Origin: Gammaproteobacteria bacterium
GTDB taxonomy: Bacteria; Pseudomonadota; Gammaproteobacteria; UBA6429; Thiohalophilaceae
Direction: 5' to 3'
Assembly: GCA_030594815.1 (NCBI GenBank)
Contig: JAUVEN010000023.1
Span: forward strand, 1-32,469
Length of the DNA stretch: 32,469 nucleotides
Shown: positions 24,704-32,469 of the stretch, piece by piece
How positions within the stretch are numbered: the first letter of the stretch is position 1
Layout of the letters: the number at the start of each line of letters is the position of its first letter
Notes under the pieces: model-generated
The model's database searches: none
Seen by the model: only the letters and a program-made list of their open reading frames with translations
Told to the model about the DNA's origin: nothing
Position numbers and translations under genes: made by a program

Positions 24704-25438
24704 GTGACAAAACGCAGCAAAACATTACCTCCTTTTAGTGAGGCCGTTGGAACTTTAAAACGTTTATGTTTTGAGCAGCGTTCAGGCACCTTATATTTGA
24801 GGACTGATCAAGGTCACGGCGCAACGATTACCTTGTCGAAAGGCAAAATTATTGAAGTATTTCATTTAATGCAAGGCAGCATGAAAGGGGTGCAGCTTTT
24901 ACGTGAAGTTAAAAGAGCATTTTACTTTTTTAAGTCCGATCTCACTAAACGAGATAATCCAAGAGTTTATTTTGAGCGCTTACCGTCTAATGAAGTTATT
25001 TTAAATAATTTAAGCCAACCCATTGATAATATGCAGGATGGTATTGCGGCTTCAGCCCAACGGCCGAAAAAAATATTAGTCGTTGAAGACAGTGGTATGG
25101 CCAGAAAGTTAGTGGTGAATGCTTTAGTAAAGGCAGGATATTCCATTTTTGAAGCGGTCGATGGAGAAGAAGCGGTCAGTATGGTGGAAGAAGTGAAACC
25201 TGATTTAGTGTTGTTAGATTTAATTTTACCTAAGTTAGATGGTTATGCAGTGCTGGATATCATCCGCAAAAATGAAAAATACAAAAAATTACCTGTTATT
25301 GCACTGACATCGCGTGATGCCTTGTTCGATAAATTAAAGGGAAAGATGCGCGGAACCGATGAGTATCTTACCAAACCGGTTAATCCTGAAGAGCTGATAG
25401 ATCAGGTTAAAAAGCATCTTGCAAGAACAAAACAATAA
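24704..25438 (+). CDS. PATAN/DUF4388-like plus receiver protein (PilG/PixG-like)
   Basis: A 244-residue two-part protein. Residues about 10-105 resemble the PATAN/DUF4388 domain found in cyanobacterial PatA and PixG (LKRLCFEQRSGTLYL...TITLSKGKIIEVFH). Residues 122-240 are a receiver domain: acidic pocket Glu128/Asp129, phospho-acceptor Asp172 in LLDLILPKLDGY, Thr202 and Lys224 (TKP). The end ALTSRDALFDKLKGKMRGTDEYLTKP is close to PilG, the output regulator of the Pil-Chp pathway. It is the first gene after the two sigma-28-type promoters. The start is GTG with GGAG 8 nt upstream. PATAN proteins can bind partner proteins to direct pilus or motor activity; its target here is unknown. Confidence 0.8.
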   Translation: MTKRSKTLPPFSEAVGTLKRLCFEQRSGTLYLRTDQGHGATITLSKGKIIEVFHLMQGSMKGVQLLREVKRAFYFFKSDLTKRDNPRVYFERLPSNEVILNNLSQPIDNMQDGIAASAQRPKKILVVEDSGMARKLVVNALVKAGYSIFEAVDGEEAVSMVEEVKPDLVLLDLILPKLDGYAVLDIIRKNEKYKKLPVIALTSRDALFDKLKGKMRGTDEYLTKPVNPEELIDQVKKHLARTKQ

Positions 25439-25459
25439 GCTTAAAGACGATATTAAATA

Positions 25460-26524
25460 ATGAAAGAAAATATTAGATTATTAATAGTTGATGACTCCAA
25501 AGTGATGCGAGACGCCATCGCGGATATGTTCTCCTATGGCTCTAATATTCAGGTTGTGGGACAAGCGGCCAATGGTGAAGAAGCCATAGAAGCCATTGCA
25601 TTGCATGAGCCTGATGTCATTACTCTGGATGTTGCGATGCCAGTTATGGATGGTATTACTGCACTTAAACATATCATGATAAAAAGCCCGATTCCAACTG
25701 TGATGTTAAGTAGCTTAACGCTTGAAGGTGCACGGGTGGCGTTTGATGCTTTACGTTATGGCGCAGTAGATTTTATTGCCAAACCTTCTGCCTTACAGGA
25801 TACCGACTTAAGTGAACAGGAAGCCGATATTCGTAGCAAAATTGAATATGCGGCTGAAGTCGAAGTAGGTGCGATTAAATATATTCGCAGCGCTCATCAT
25901 AACCTGGTTCAGGATTACAGTTTTGAAAATGGGAAACCCGAAAAAGTTGTTACGATTGGTACCGCTGAAGGTGGTTATGGTGCGTTATTAAAACTTATTC
26001 CTCATTTAAATTCTGATGTGCCATTTAGCTACCTGGTAGCCATGTATGCCATTCGGGAACATGTCGATGCCTTTGCCAGTTATCTCAATAATATTAGTTC
26101 GATCCACGTTAAACGTGCTGCGCATGATGAAGTCTTACGTCCCGGGGTGGTTTATCTCAACTCTGGTCTCGACTACACAACCGTGCATGAACAAGGTGAT
26201 GATTACACTTTACATGTGAGCCCCGCACCGTTTGCTTCACGTAAAGGTGCAGTTGATATGCTCATGTTTTCTGCAGCCGATGTTGTGAGAGAAAACTGTA
26301 TTGGTGTTGTGCTTTCTGGTTCTGGCATTGATGGTTCAGAAGGCTTGGAAGAAATTGTCCGCATGGGAGGCACTGCGATTACGCAAGATCAAAAAACATC
26401 GCTTTGTAAAACCATGCCAACTAGCGCACATGATCGGGCAACGGGCAGTATATATGTGGCAGATAAAGATATTGCAACCACTCTTAGCAGCCTTCATGCA
26501 ACGGTTGCTGCTGGTACAGATTGA
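25460..26524 (+). CDS. CheB-like response regulator with degenerate methylesterase domain
   Basis: A 354-residue protein. The N-terminal receiver (about 4-118) is intact: Asp11, Asp12, phospho-acceptor Asp57, Ser84 and Lys108 (AKP). The C-terminal part (about 160-345) aligns with the CheB methylesterase, which removes methyl groups from chemoreceptors, but the signature G-x-S-T-G-G reads IGTAEGG, placing Ala169 at the catalytic Ser, and the QHM block reads AMYA, placing Tyr196 at the catalytic His. The Asp of SGSGIDGSEG (Asp291) remains. The usual APGG-H loop is also altered (VYLNSGLDY). It is therefore probably not an active esterase and may act through the receiver or as a binding protein. 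It is second in the operon, 21 bp after the PATAN-receiver gene. Confidence 0.82.
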   Translation: MKENIRLLIVDDSKVMRDAIADMFSYGSNIQVVGQAANGEEAIEAIALHEPDVITLDVAMPVMDGITALKHIMIKSPIPTVMLSSLTLEGARVAFDALRYGAVDFIAKPSALQDTDLSEQEADIRSKIEYAAEVEVGAIKYIRSAHHNLVQDYSFENGKPEKVVTIGTAEGGYGALLKLIPHLNSDVPFSYLVAMYAIREHVDAFASYLNNISSIHVKRAAHDEVLRPGVVYLNSGLDYTTVHEQGDDYTLHVSPAPFASRKGAVDMLMFSAADVVRENCIGVVLSGSGIDGSEGLEEIVRMGGTAITQDQKTSLCKTMPTSAHDRATGSIYVADKDIATTLSSLHATVAAGTD

Positions 26525-26601
26525 ACAGGTTAACAAACGTAACATTTGTAATTAGATAAATTCATAATTCTTAAAGATAAGATAAGAAACGGAGAAATAC
26601 G

Positions 26602-28776
26602 ATGAAAAGTTATAGTGATTTGAAGGTAGGTACAAAGATATTCTCTTTGGCCTTGATACTCTTGGCCTTTATGGCAGGTTCTTCTTACTACGCAACGGTG
26701 AAAATCGGGCACATCGGTGAGGAAATCAAAGATATTGCAGAAAATGATATTCCTTTGGTAAATGTAATCACGGAAATCACGGTAACGCAGTTAGAGCAAG
26801 CGATCTGGTTTGAAAGGGTATTACGCTTTGCTGAAGGTCTCTCGTTTAGTAAGACGACGACAAAGTTGAATGAAAGTGGCGAGATAGTCACTGCTGCAGA
26901 TTATGATGTAAGAGGTATAACTAGACAGCTAAAACAAGCGGAAGATAAGTTTGATGAATTAACCAAGCACGCAGATGCAAAGATTATTGAGGGTGAAAAA
27001 GTTGCTGAGATTGCGATTGCATCGGCAGTTTCTGAGGCAGCTCGACGCGAGTTCGTTGAAATTTCTGAACATCTTAAAATCATCGAGCGTGAGCATGCTG
27101 ATTATGAAAAACATGTACATCAATTATTTGATTTAATTGAAAAAGAACAATTTTCAGAAATGCATAAATTGGCAGAAGCCATCGAAAAAGAAGAAGAAGC
27201 ATTGGATCACGAATTAGAAAAATTCTTGAAGCAGGTAGAGCTTTTCACGGAAGAATCAGCCAAAAAAGCGGAGGCGGATGAAATAGAGGCAGAACGCGCA
27301 ATCTTATTCGCAGCGGTAGGTGCGCTGGCTTTTGGTTTGTTCATCTCTTTGATCGTAACACGAGCAATTGCATCACCTATTGTCTTACTATCAAAGACCA
27401 TTGGTGAAATCACCACGAATAAAGATTTGACCTTGCAAGTACCCGTTTCTGCGACAGATGAAATCGGCACCATGTCAGTGGCATTTAACGAGATGATGCA
27501 AGGTATTCGAGATTCATTCGGCATCGTATCAATTGCAGCGGTCGATGTGGAAAGCAGCTCGGTAGACGTGGCAACTCGAGCAGGTGCAAACAGAAAACGT
27601 GCAGAAGAAGAAATGAAACGTGCTCAGACTTCAGAAAAAGTAATCACTGAAATGGGGAATACCGCAGGTCAGGTATCCAACGCAGCAGCAGGACAGAGGT
27701 TAGCGGCAGAATCGTCACAGAATCTATTGTCCGATCTGGTAAGCAAAATGCAGACAGTATCGTCATCCGCGACAGGTACAAATAAAGAAGCAAATGCCAC
27801 CATTGAAAAGGTATCTGAAATGGGTGAAACCGGTGCCAAGGTTGTTGCATCTGCACAAGCACAGGGCGATATGGTGGAACAGGTGACCAGCTCGATTGGT
27901 CACATGGTTGAAGCGGTAGAAAACATGCAGTCGGCGGTAGGTCAGGCACAAGAACATGGTAAAGCCTCATTAGATGCGGCAACCGAGGGGCGTGAAACCA
28001 TTGCCACAACGGTAAAAGGTATGCAGGCTATCTCTGAATCGTCTGAACAAATATCTGAAATTATTGGTGTAATCACCGAAATCGCAGAACAAACCAACTT
28101 ACTCGCACTGAATGCTGCGGTAGAAGCTGCACGTGCCGGTGCGCACGGTAAGGGTTTCGCGGTTGTTGCAGACGAGGTTGGTAAGTTAGCGCAACGTTCA
28201 TCTGAAGCAGCAAAAGAAATCACACAGTTAATTAAAGAGTCAACCGGTAACGTTGCCGAGGGTGTAAAACTAACCGATCAATCACAACAAGCACTAGTTA
28301 AGATTGCAGAAGGCGGCCGAATTAATATGCAGGCTATCGAGGCAATCAGTAATACCTCAGAAATATTAGATAAAAATACCATTGAAGTAAAAGGTCAGGT
28401 AGAAAGCTTGAATACACTGGCAAAAGAAATCGGAGGCATGGCACAGGAACAGGGTGTTCGTCGTACTGCGGCAGAATCCGCTTTGAAAGTTCTTTTAGAA
28501 CACTCTAATAACATCACCAGCTTGGTAAATGAATCGAATGACTCGATTAAGGAAATGAATAAAGAAATGGATGGCGTGGTACAACGTGGTAATGAAATGA
28601 GTGAGTTAACCGGTTTACAGGCTCAACGTTCTAAAGCGATTACCAAGCTTTCACATGAGTCTGCAGACGCCGCATCACAAACAGTAGAAGGCGCGGGCAC
28701 GGTTGTAGGTATCACCGATAACTTACGTCAGCAATCAGACAATCTCACAACACAGGTACAACAATTTAAGATTTAA
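26602..28776 (+). CDS. Methyl-accepting chemotaxis protein
   Basis: A 724-residue chemoreceptor. Membrane segments lie at about 12-32 and 233-253; between them is a helical periplasmic domain of about 200 residues rich in Glu, Lys and His, with no fold I can name beyond a helical-bundle look. A HAMP domain (about 252-304) follows. The long cytoplasmic coiled coil has the conserved tip EQTNLLALNAAVEAARAGAH and GKGFAVVADEV at about 496-525. The C-terminus lacks an NWETF-type tether. GGAG at 26591-26594 sets the start. No CheR gene is in the window, and the adjacent CheB-like protein looks inactive, so methylation-based adaptation may depend on genes elsewhere. Confidence 0.93.
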   Translation: MKSYSDLKVGTKIFSLALILLAFMAGSSYYATVKIGHIGEEIKDIAENDIPLVNVITEITVTQLEQAIWFERVLRFAEGLSFSKTTTKLNESGEIVTAADYDVRGITRQLKQAEDKFDELTKHADAKIIEGEKVAEIAIASAVSEAARREFVEISEHLKIIEREHADYEKHVHQLFDLIEKEQFSEMHKLAEAIEKEEEALDHELEKFLKQVELFTEESAKKAEADEIEAERAILFAAVGALAFGLFISLIVTRAIASPIVLLSKTIGEITTNKDLTLQVPVSATDEIGTMSVAFNEMMQGIRDSFGIVSIAAVDVESSSVDVATRAGANRKRAEEEMKRAQTSEKVITEMGNTAGQVSNAAAGQRLAAESSQNLLSDLVSKMQTVSSSATGTNKEANATIEKVSEMGETGAKVVASAQAQGDMVEQVTSSIGHMVEAVENMQSAVGQAQEHGKASLDAATEGRETIATTVKGMQAISESSEQISEIIGVITEIAEQTNLLALNAAVEAARAGAHGKGFAVVADEVGKLAQRSSEAAKEITQLIKESTGNVAEGVKLTDQSQQALVKIAEGGRINMQAIEAISNTSEILDKNTIEVKGQVESLNTLAKEIGGMAQEQGVRRTAAESALKVLLEHSNNITSLVNESNDSIKEMNKEMDGVVQRGNEMSELTGLQAQRSKAITKLSHESADAASQTVEGAGTVVGITDNLRQQSDNLTTQVQQFKI

Positions 28777-28792
28777 GTTGTTGATGAAGTTG

Positions 28793-28810
28793 CCTTTATA
28801 TTTATAAAGG
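28793..28810 (+). other. Perfect hairpin between mcp and cheW
   Basis: CCTTTATA and TATAAAGG form a perfect 8-bp stem with a 2-nt loop, 16 bp after the receptor stop. There is no T tract, so it is probably an mRNA processing or stability element within the operon. Confidence 0.5.
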
Positions 28811-28858
28811 TCGCTCCTGTTAATACATTGATGAGGTTATTTATGGAGGTTTATGAAA

Positions 28859-29404
28859 ATGGCTGACACTACTTTTGATTTAGAACGACTAGAGGATGAT
28901 GAAGACGATGGCTTGATGCAGTTAGTCGGATTCGGCGTAGGTCAAGAAAGGTTTGGTGTTGATATTCTAGCGGTGCAGGAGATTATTCGTTCCACTGATG
29001 TGACACCAGTACCAAACTCACCTTCATTTGTTGAAGGGGTGATTAATTTACGTGGCGATATTATTCCGGTTATCGATTTACGTAAACGTTTAAGTTTGTT
29101 TAAGGCGGACACATTAGTAGAAAAAAACTGGGTACTTATTTTAAGTATCGGTAATCGAGTAGTGGGCTTTATTGTCGATAATGTTTCTGAAGTACTTAAG
29201 ATTGCAGAAGATGACATTGATCCACCACCAAACATTGTTATTGCTGGACTTGAAAATCAGTATATTCGCGGTGTATGTGAAATCGATAACAAGCTTCTGA
29301 TTATTCTTGATTTTGACAGTATTTTGTTTAATGAAGAATATTATGCACTTAAAGATATGGACTTTGATGAAGTTAAGTTAATTGAAGAAGTAACTGTAGA
29401 TTAA
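28859..29404 (+). CDS. cheW: CheW-type coupling protein
   Basis: A 181-residue CheW: LVGFGVGQERFGVDILAVQEI, then VPNSPSFVEGVINLRGDIIPVIDLRKR, then VGFIVDNVSEVLKI. It links the receptor to CheA. There is a short acidic N-terminal extension (LERLEDDEDDG). Start: two ATGs are available. GGAGG at 28845-28849 is 9 nt before ATG 28859 but only 3 nt before ATG 28853, so 28859 is preferred. It lies between the receptor and cheY genes. Confidence 0.94.
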   Translation: MADTTFDLERLEDDEDDGLMQLVGFGVGQERFGVDILAVQEIIRSTDVTPVPNSPSFVEGVINLRGDIIPVIDLRKRLSLFKADTLVEKNWVLILSIGNRVVGFIVDNVSEVLKIAEDDIDPPPNIVIAGLENQYIRGVCEIDNKLLIILDFDSILFNEEYYALKDMDFDEVKLIEEVTVD

Positions 29405-29442
29405 TGTATTAATAATTACCTTAGATGATATTGGAAATGTAA

Positions 29443-29793
29443 ATGGGAAAAAGAATATTAGTTGTTGAAGACTCCACAATGATGCGCAAAGTCATTATGA
29501 AAGTCCTAAAGGAAGCTGGACATGAAATTGTAGGCGAAGCCAGCAGTGGTGCGGATGCAATTGAAATGTATAAAGAGCTTAAGCCAGATATTGTAACTAT
29601 GGATATTACCATGCGTGGTATGGATGGTATTACTGCATCAAAAGAAATTATAAGTATAGACAGCGATGCTAAAATTTTAATTTTGTCGAATCTTGATGAA
29701 GATAAGTATCGTGATGAAGTAGACAAGATTGGTGCCATTGGCTTAGTGAATAAACATAAGACTGAACAGATTCTTGAGCTGGTAGGAAATTAA
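29443..29793 (+). CDS. CheY-type single-domain response regulator
   Basis: A 116-residue receiver with Glu9 and Asp10 in the acidic pocket, phospho-acceptor Asp54 in VTMDITMRGMDGIT, Ser82 in ILSNL and Lys104. It lacks the usual proline after the conserved Lys (KHK instead of KP), which could change the beta5-alpha5 loop. The likely kinase is the CheA encoded 58 bp downstream. Whether it acts on the flagellar motor, on pili or as a phosphate sink cannot be settled from sequence. Confidence 0.9.
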   Translation: MGKRILVVEDSTMMRKVIMKVLKEAGHEIVGEASSGADAIEMYKELKPDIVTMDITMRGMDGITASKEIISIDSDAKILILSNLDEDKYRDEVDKIGAIGLVNKHKTEQILELVGN

Positions 29794-29851
29794 TTGAGGC
29801 TGATTTTAATTCGGAAAATGAAATAAATCAGTTACCAATAAGGAAAAGATA

Positions 29852-32469
29852 ATGACCGATATTAACATGGGACTATTAAATGACTTCATTGATGAGTCCA
29901 GAGAACATCTGGATGAAATGGAATCATTATTGCTGCAATTAGGCAATGATTTAGGCAACCTGGATTTGTTAAATGATATTTTCCGAACCATGCATAATGT
30001 TAAAGGTGCATCGCAACTAACTGGGCTAGATAAAATATCACGCTTGTCACATCGTCTTGAAGATTTATTGGATTTACTTCGCCAAGGAAATAAAGCAACA
30101 ACACAAGAAATTGTGCATTTATTAATTACTGGTCGAGACAGAATTATTGAGCTTGTTTCTGAATTGGAAACTTCTCAGGAAGAGCGTTCATCTGTTGATG
30201 ATTTAATTGAAAAGTTTACTGCACAAATCGAACAGAGTGATGAAACTGAAGTAGTAGCAGAAAGCACAATTTCAGCGCCGGTTGAAACTGTAGAATCAGA
30301 ATCCACAACACAAATAACATCACCGACAGATGTTACCAGTGAAGAACATGATCAGGAATTATTTGGTATATTTATTGAACATCTGAAAGAAAAATTCAGT
30401 GTGCTATCTGTGTCTGCATCCCAGTTTAAACAAGTGCCACCAGATATAGAGCAGGTACAGGAATGTAAAGATGCGGTAAATCATCTTAAGTCGTCTGCAA
30501 ATTACATGGGGTATGATGAGTTAACTGATTTCTTTGCTAGCTGGGCGTCTTCATTAGAAGAAGCGCGGGTAGATTTAGCAAATGGCAATGAGGCCTTTAT
30601 TGATTTTATGGATGTTTACCTAGATGACCTGGTTAAACGCTTTCCTCAACTTGCTGATCTTGCAACATCAGTTTATGCAGACCGTCAGGAAACATCGGTA
30701 CAAGAAAATGTTACGCAACAACCTGAAGAAGGCTCTGTACAAACAGAGACACCTGTCTCTGTTATTAATAAATCACTATTAAATGACTTCATTGATGAGT
30801 CTAGAGAACATCTGGATGAAATGGAATCATTATTACTTCAATTGAATGCTGATTTTGGCAATATTAATTTATTAAATGATATTTTCCGAACCATGCATAA
30901 TGTTAAAGGTGCATCGCAACTAACAGGCTTAGATAAAATATCACGCTTGTCACATCGGCTTGAAGATTTACTGGACTTGTTGCGTCAGGGAGATATGCAA
31001 ACCAATACGGATATTGTAAATCTATTAATTTCAGGTCGTGATCGTATTGTTACCCTAGTTTCAGAACTAGATACAAAAGAAGAGGAACAGTCCGCGGTAG
31101 ATGATTTAATTGAAGTATTAAGTACACTGATCTCTACGGGTGCAATAGCAACAACTGAATCAGATTTAGTAACAGATGAAGCACAGCAATCATCTGCATC
31201 AGCTTCTGTTATAGATTACAAAGAAGAAAATGACGAAGAGCTATTTAATATCTTTGTTGAGCATTTAAAGGAACAATTTAGTTTTTTATCTTCCGCTGTC
31301 TCACACTTTAAACTTGCCCCTGTTGATGATGATCATTTGCTCGAATGTAAAGAAGCCGTTGAACGTTTGCGTTCTTCAGCAAACTACATGGGGTATGAAG
31401 AATTATTTATTATATTATCTAACTGGTCTTTAGCGCTTGAAGAAGCTCGGGGAGATTTGGCAGGTGGAGATGCTGACCTTGGTTTTATGGAAGTGTATCT
31501 GGATGAGTTAATTCGCCATTTCCCTATGTTGTCAGACTTAAATGTTCCTTCTTTTTCTGACACTAGGACACCCGATAAAATTACCACAGAATATATTCCT
31601 GCAGAAAAACCAATACAGCAACAAGCTGTAGAAGTTGTTAAAGAAAGTGAAGCAGCCGTTGAAGAAAAAACAGCGGTACAAAAAAGCGCTAATAACCAGT
31701 TGGTTAGCCGTTTAAATAATGCATTGAATGAGTCTTCACAGAAAGTTTCAGATAGTGAATATGAAACTTTAAATAGTGTATTTGATGAATTGGTAACGCC
31801 TGAAAAATCAGATAGTAAAAAACTCGTTGCGGCAAAGAAAAATGCAATCGAAGCTGCGAAAAAATTATCACCGCGGCAACAAAAAGCAGAGCTACAAAAA
31901 GCTAAAGAACAGGAAAATAAAAGTACAAAGATCAAGAAGACCATGCGTGTGGATGCCGATAAGATTGATGCTTTAATGAATCAGGTTGGCGAATTGGTTG
32001 TAGATCGTTCTTACTTTTATCAGTTATTTAATGAAATGCGTGACATGCAACAGTACCTTAAGGAAATGTTAGGTAGTGAACAACAAAAAGAACTTAAACA
32101 GTTCCGCGCCTTTACTTATCGGTTAGGTGAAGCAATATCATCCCTGAGTCGTACCTCTAATGAACTTCAGGAAGGTGTAATGAAAATGCGTATGTTACCT
32201 ATATCGCATTTGTTTAATCGTTATCCTCGCTTGGTGCATGATTTAACCATGAACATGGGTAAAAAAGTTGATTTAATTTTACGTGGTGAAGAAACCGAAC
32301 TGGATAAAATGATTGTTGAAGAAATATCAGATCCACTCATTCATATTATTCGTAATGCGATTGACCATGGTATTGAATCAGCTGAAGAACGTCTACGAGC
32401 AAATAAACCCGAAGCCGGTAAATTGATTCTTGAAGCCTATCAGGAAAGTAACCACATCGTTATTGAAGT
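29852..32469 (+). CDS. cheA: CheA-type hybrid histidine kinase with duplicated Hpt module (partial)
   Basis: The open frame runs 872 codons to the window end without a stop. Two 301-residue modules occupy residues 8-308 and 309-609. Each starts with an Hpt domain whose TMHNVKGAS motif carries a phosphorylatable His (His48 and His349), then an Hpt-like domain (HLKSSANYMGYDEL and RLRSSANYMGYEEL) lacking the His at that position. A Lys/Ala/Glu-rich linker is followed by the dimerisation domain (MRVDADKIDALMNQVGELVVDRS) and the ATPase N box HIIRNAIDHGIE. The remaining ATPase motifs, CheW-like domain and any receiver lie beyond the window. Multiple Hpt domains recall ChpA of the Pil-Chp pathway. 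The start has AAGGA upstream. Confidence 0.93.
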   Translation, partial: MTDINMGLLNDFIDESREHLDEMESLLLQLGNDLGNLDLLNDIFRTMHNVKGASQLTGLDKISRLSHRLEDLLDLLRQGNKATTQEIVHLLITGRDRIIELVSELETSQEERSSVDDLIEKFTAQIEQSDETEVVAESTISAPVETVESESTTQITSPTDVTSEEHDQELFGIFIEHLKEKFSVLSVSASQFKQVPPDIEQVQECKDAVNHLKSSANYMGYDELTDFFASWASSLEEARVDLANGNEAFIDFMDVYLDDLVKRFPQLADLATSVYADRQETSVQENVTQQPEEGSVQTETPVSVINKSLLNDFIDESREHLDEMESLLLQLNADFGNINLLNDIFRTMHNVKGASQLTGLDKISRLSHRLEDLLDLLRQGDMQTNTDIVNLLISGRDRIVTLVSELDTKEEEQSAVDDLIEVLSTLISTGAIATTESDLVTDEAQQSSASASVIDYKEENDEELFNIFVEHLKEQFSFLSSAVSHFKLAPVDDDHLLECKEAVERLRSSANYMGYEELFIILSNWSLALEEARGDLAGGDADLGFMEVYLDELIRHFPMLSDLNVPSFSDTRTPDKITTEYIPAEKPIQQQAVEVVKESEAAVEEKTAVQKSANNQLVSRLNNALNESSQKVSDSEYETLNSVFDELVTPEKSDSKKLVAAKKNAIEAAKKLSPRQQKAELQKAKEQENKSTKIKKTMRVDADKIDALMNQVGELVVDRSYFYQLFNEMRDMQQYLKEMLGSEQQKELKQFRAFTYRLGEAISSLSRTSNELQEGVMKMRMLPISHLFNRYPRLVHDLTMNMGKKVDLILRGEETELDKMIVEEISDPLIHIIRNAIDHGIESAEERLRANKPEAGKLILEAYQESNHIVIE
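29873..30775 (+). repeat. Internal cheA module, copy 1 (903 bp)
   Basis: Copy 1 pairs with copy 2 at a fixed offset of 903 bp. Its first 69 bases differ from copy 2 at four positions, all synonymous, and positions 29969-30021 around the His codon are identical to 30872-30924. The second half of the module is more diverged. Confidence 0.85.
30776..31678 (+). repeat. Internal cheA module, copy 2 (903 bp)
   Basis: Copy 2 encodes Hpt His349 and its Hpt-like partner domain. Nucleotide identity to copy 1 is very high in the Hpt core and falls afterwards; the end at about 31678 is approximate, as the linker after it is not alignable by eye. Confidence 0.75.

Noticed and set aside
26688-28223. Several minus-strand open frames within the chemoreceptor gene
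   Set aside because: All are antisense to an intact receptor frame and reflect its codon use; none has a ribosome binding site or recognisable domain.
31384-31944. Minus-strand open frame of 186 codons within cheA
   Set aside because: It is antisense to a clear CheA coding frame. The Ser/Ala/Phe-rich translation is what the antisense of a Glu/Ala/Lys-rich linker would give.

Overview
The window is chromosomal DNA from a gammaproteobacterium with AT-rich, densely packed genes. The backbone follows an order familiar from Escherichia coli and relatives: isc operon tail (iscU end, iscA, hscB, hscA, fdx, iscX), ndk, rlmN, pilW/pilF, hisS, yfgM, bamB, der, then xseA divergent from guaB, and guaA. 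A SerB with two N-terminal regulatory regions ahead of the phosphatase, in the style of Pseudomonas SerB, fits the same placement. I cannot name the genus. rodZ and ispG, which lie between pilW and hisS in E. coli, are not there.

Layout. Positions 1-3873: iron-sulphur cluster assembly genes ending in a clear terminator, with repeat elements in two intergenic gaps. Positions 3960-10975: ndk, then a compact run for tRNA/rRNA modification, a pilus or TPR lipoprotein, histidyl-tRNA synthetase, outer-membrane assembly (YfgM, BamB) and ribosome GTPase Der. Positions 11133-14335, minus strand: overlapping genes xseA, an M23 peptidase, a 67-residue unknown and a DUF218 (ElyC/YdcF-like) membrane protein, suggesting a DNA-repair plus cell-envelope operon. 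A small lipoprotein gene follows. Positions 15021-21182: guaB and guaA, split by a large opposite-strand Ser/Thr kinase gene; guaA carries an exact 17-codon in-frame insert. Positions 21197-24251: serB between two inverted copies of a dispersed repeat, then tadA overlapping a lipoprotein metallo-beta-lactamase-fold gene.

Positions 24252-32469 hold the most unusual part: a chemosensory operon behind about 450 bp of regulatory DNA with two tandem sigma-28-type promoters and a near-perfect 21-bp palindrome. Gene order is PATAN-like/receiver protein, CheB-like protein, chemoreceptor, CheW, CheY, CheA (cut by the window end). The CheB-like protein appears to have lost the catalytic Ser and His of the methylesterase. 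The CheA begins with a duplicated 301-residue module, each copy holding one Hpt with a phosphorylatable His and one Hpt-like domain without it. The architecture recalls Pil-Chp and cyanobacterial Pix systems, but the promoters recall flagellar regulation.

Three copies of one terminal-inverted-repeat family (10982-11120, 21197-21346, 22639-22786) and three other palindromic elements show that intergenic space here has been colonised by small non-coding repeats. No tRNA, rRNA, CRISPR array, transposase or phage gene was seen.
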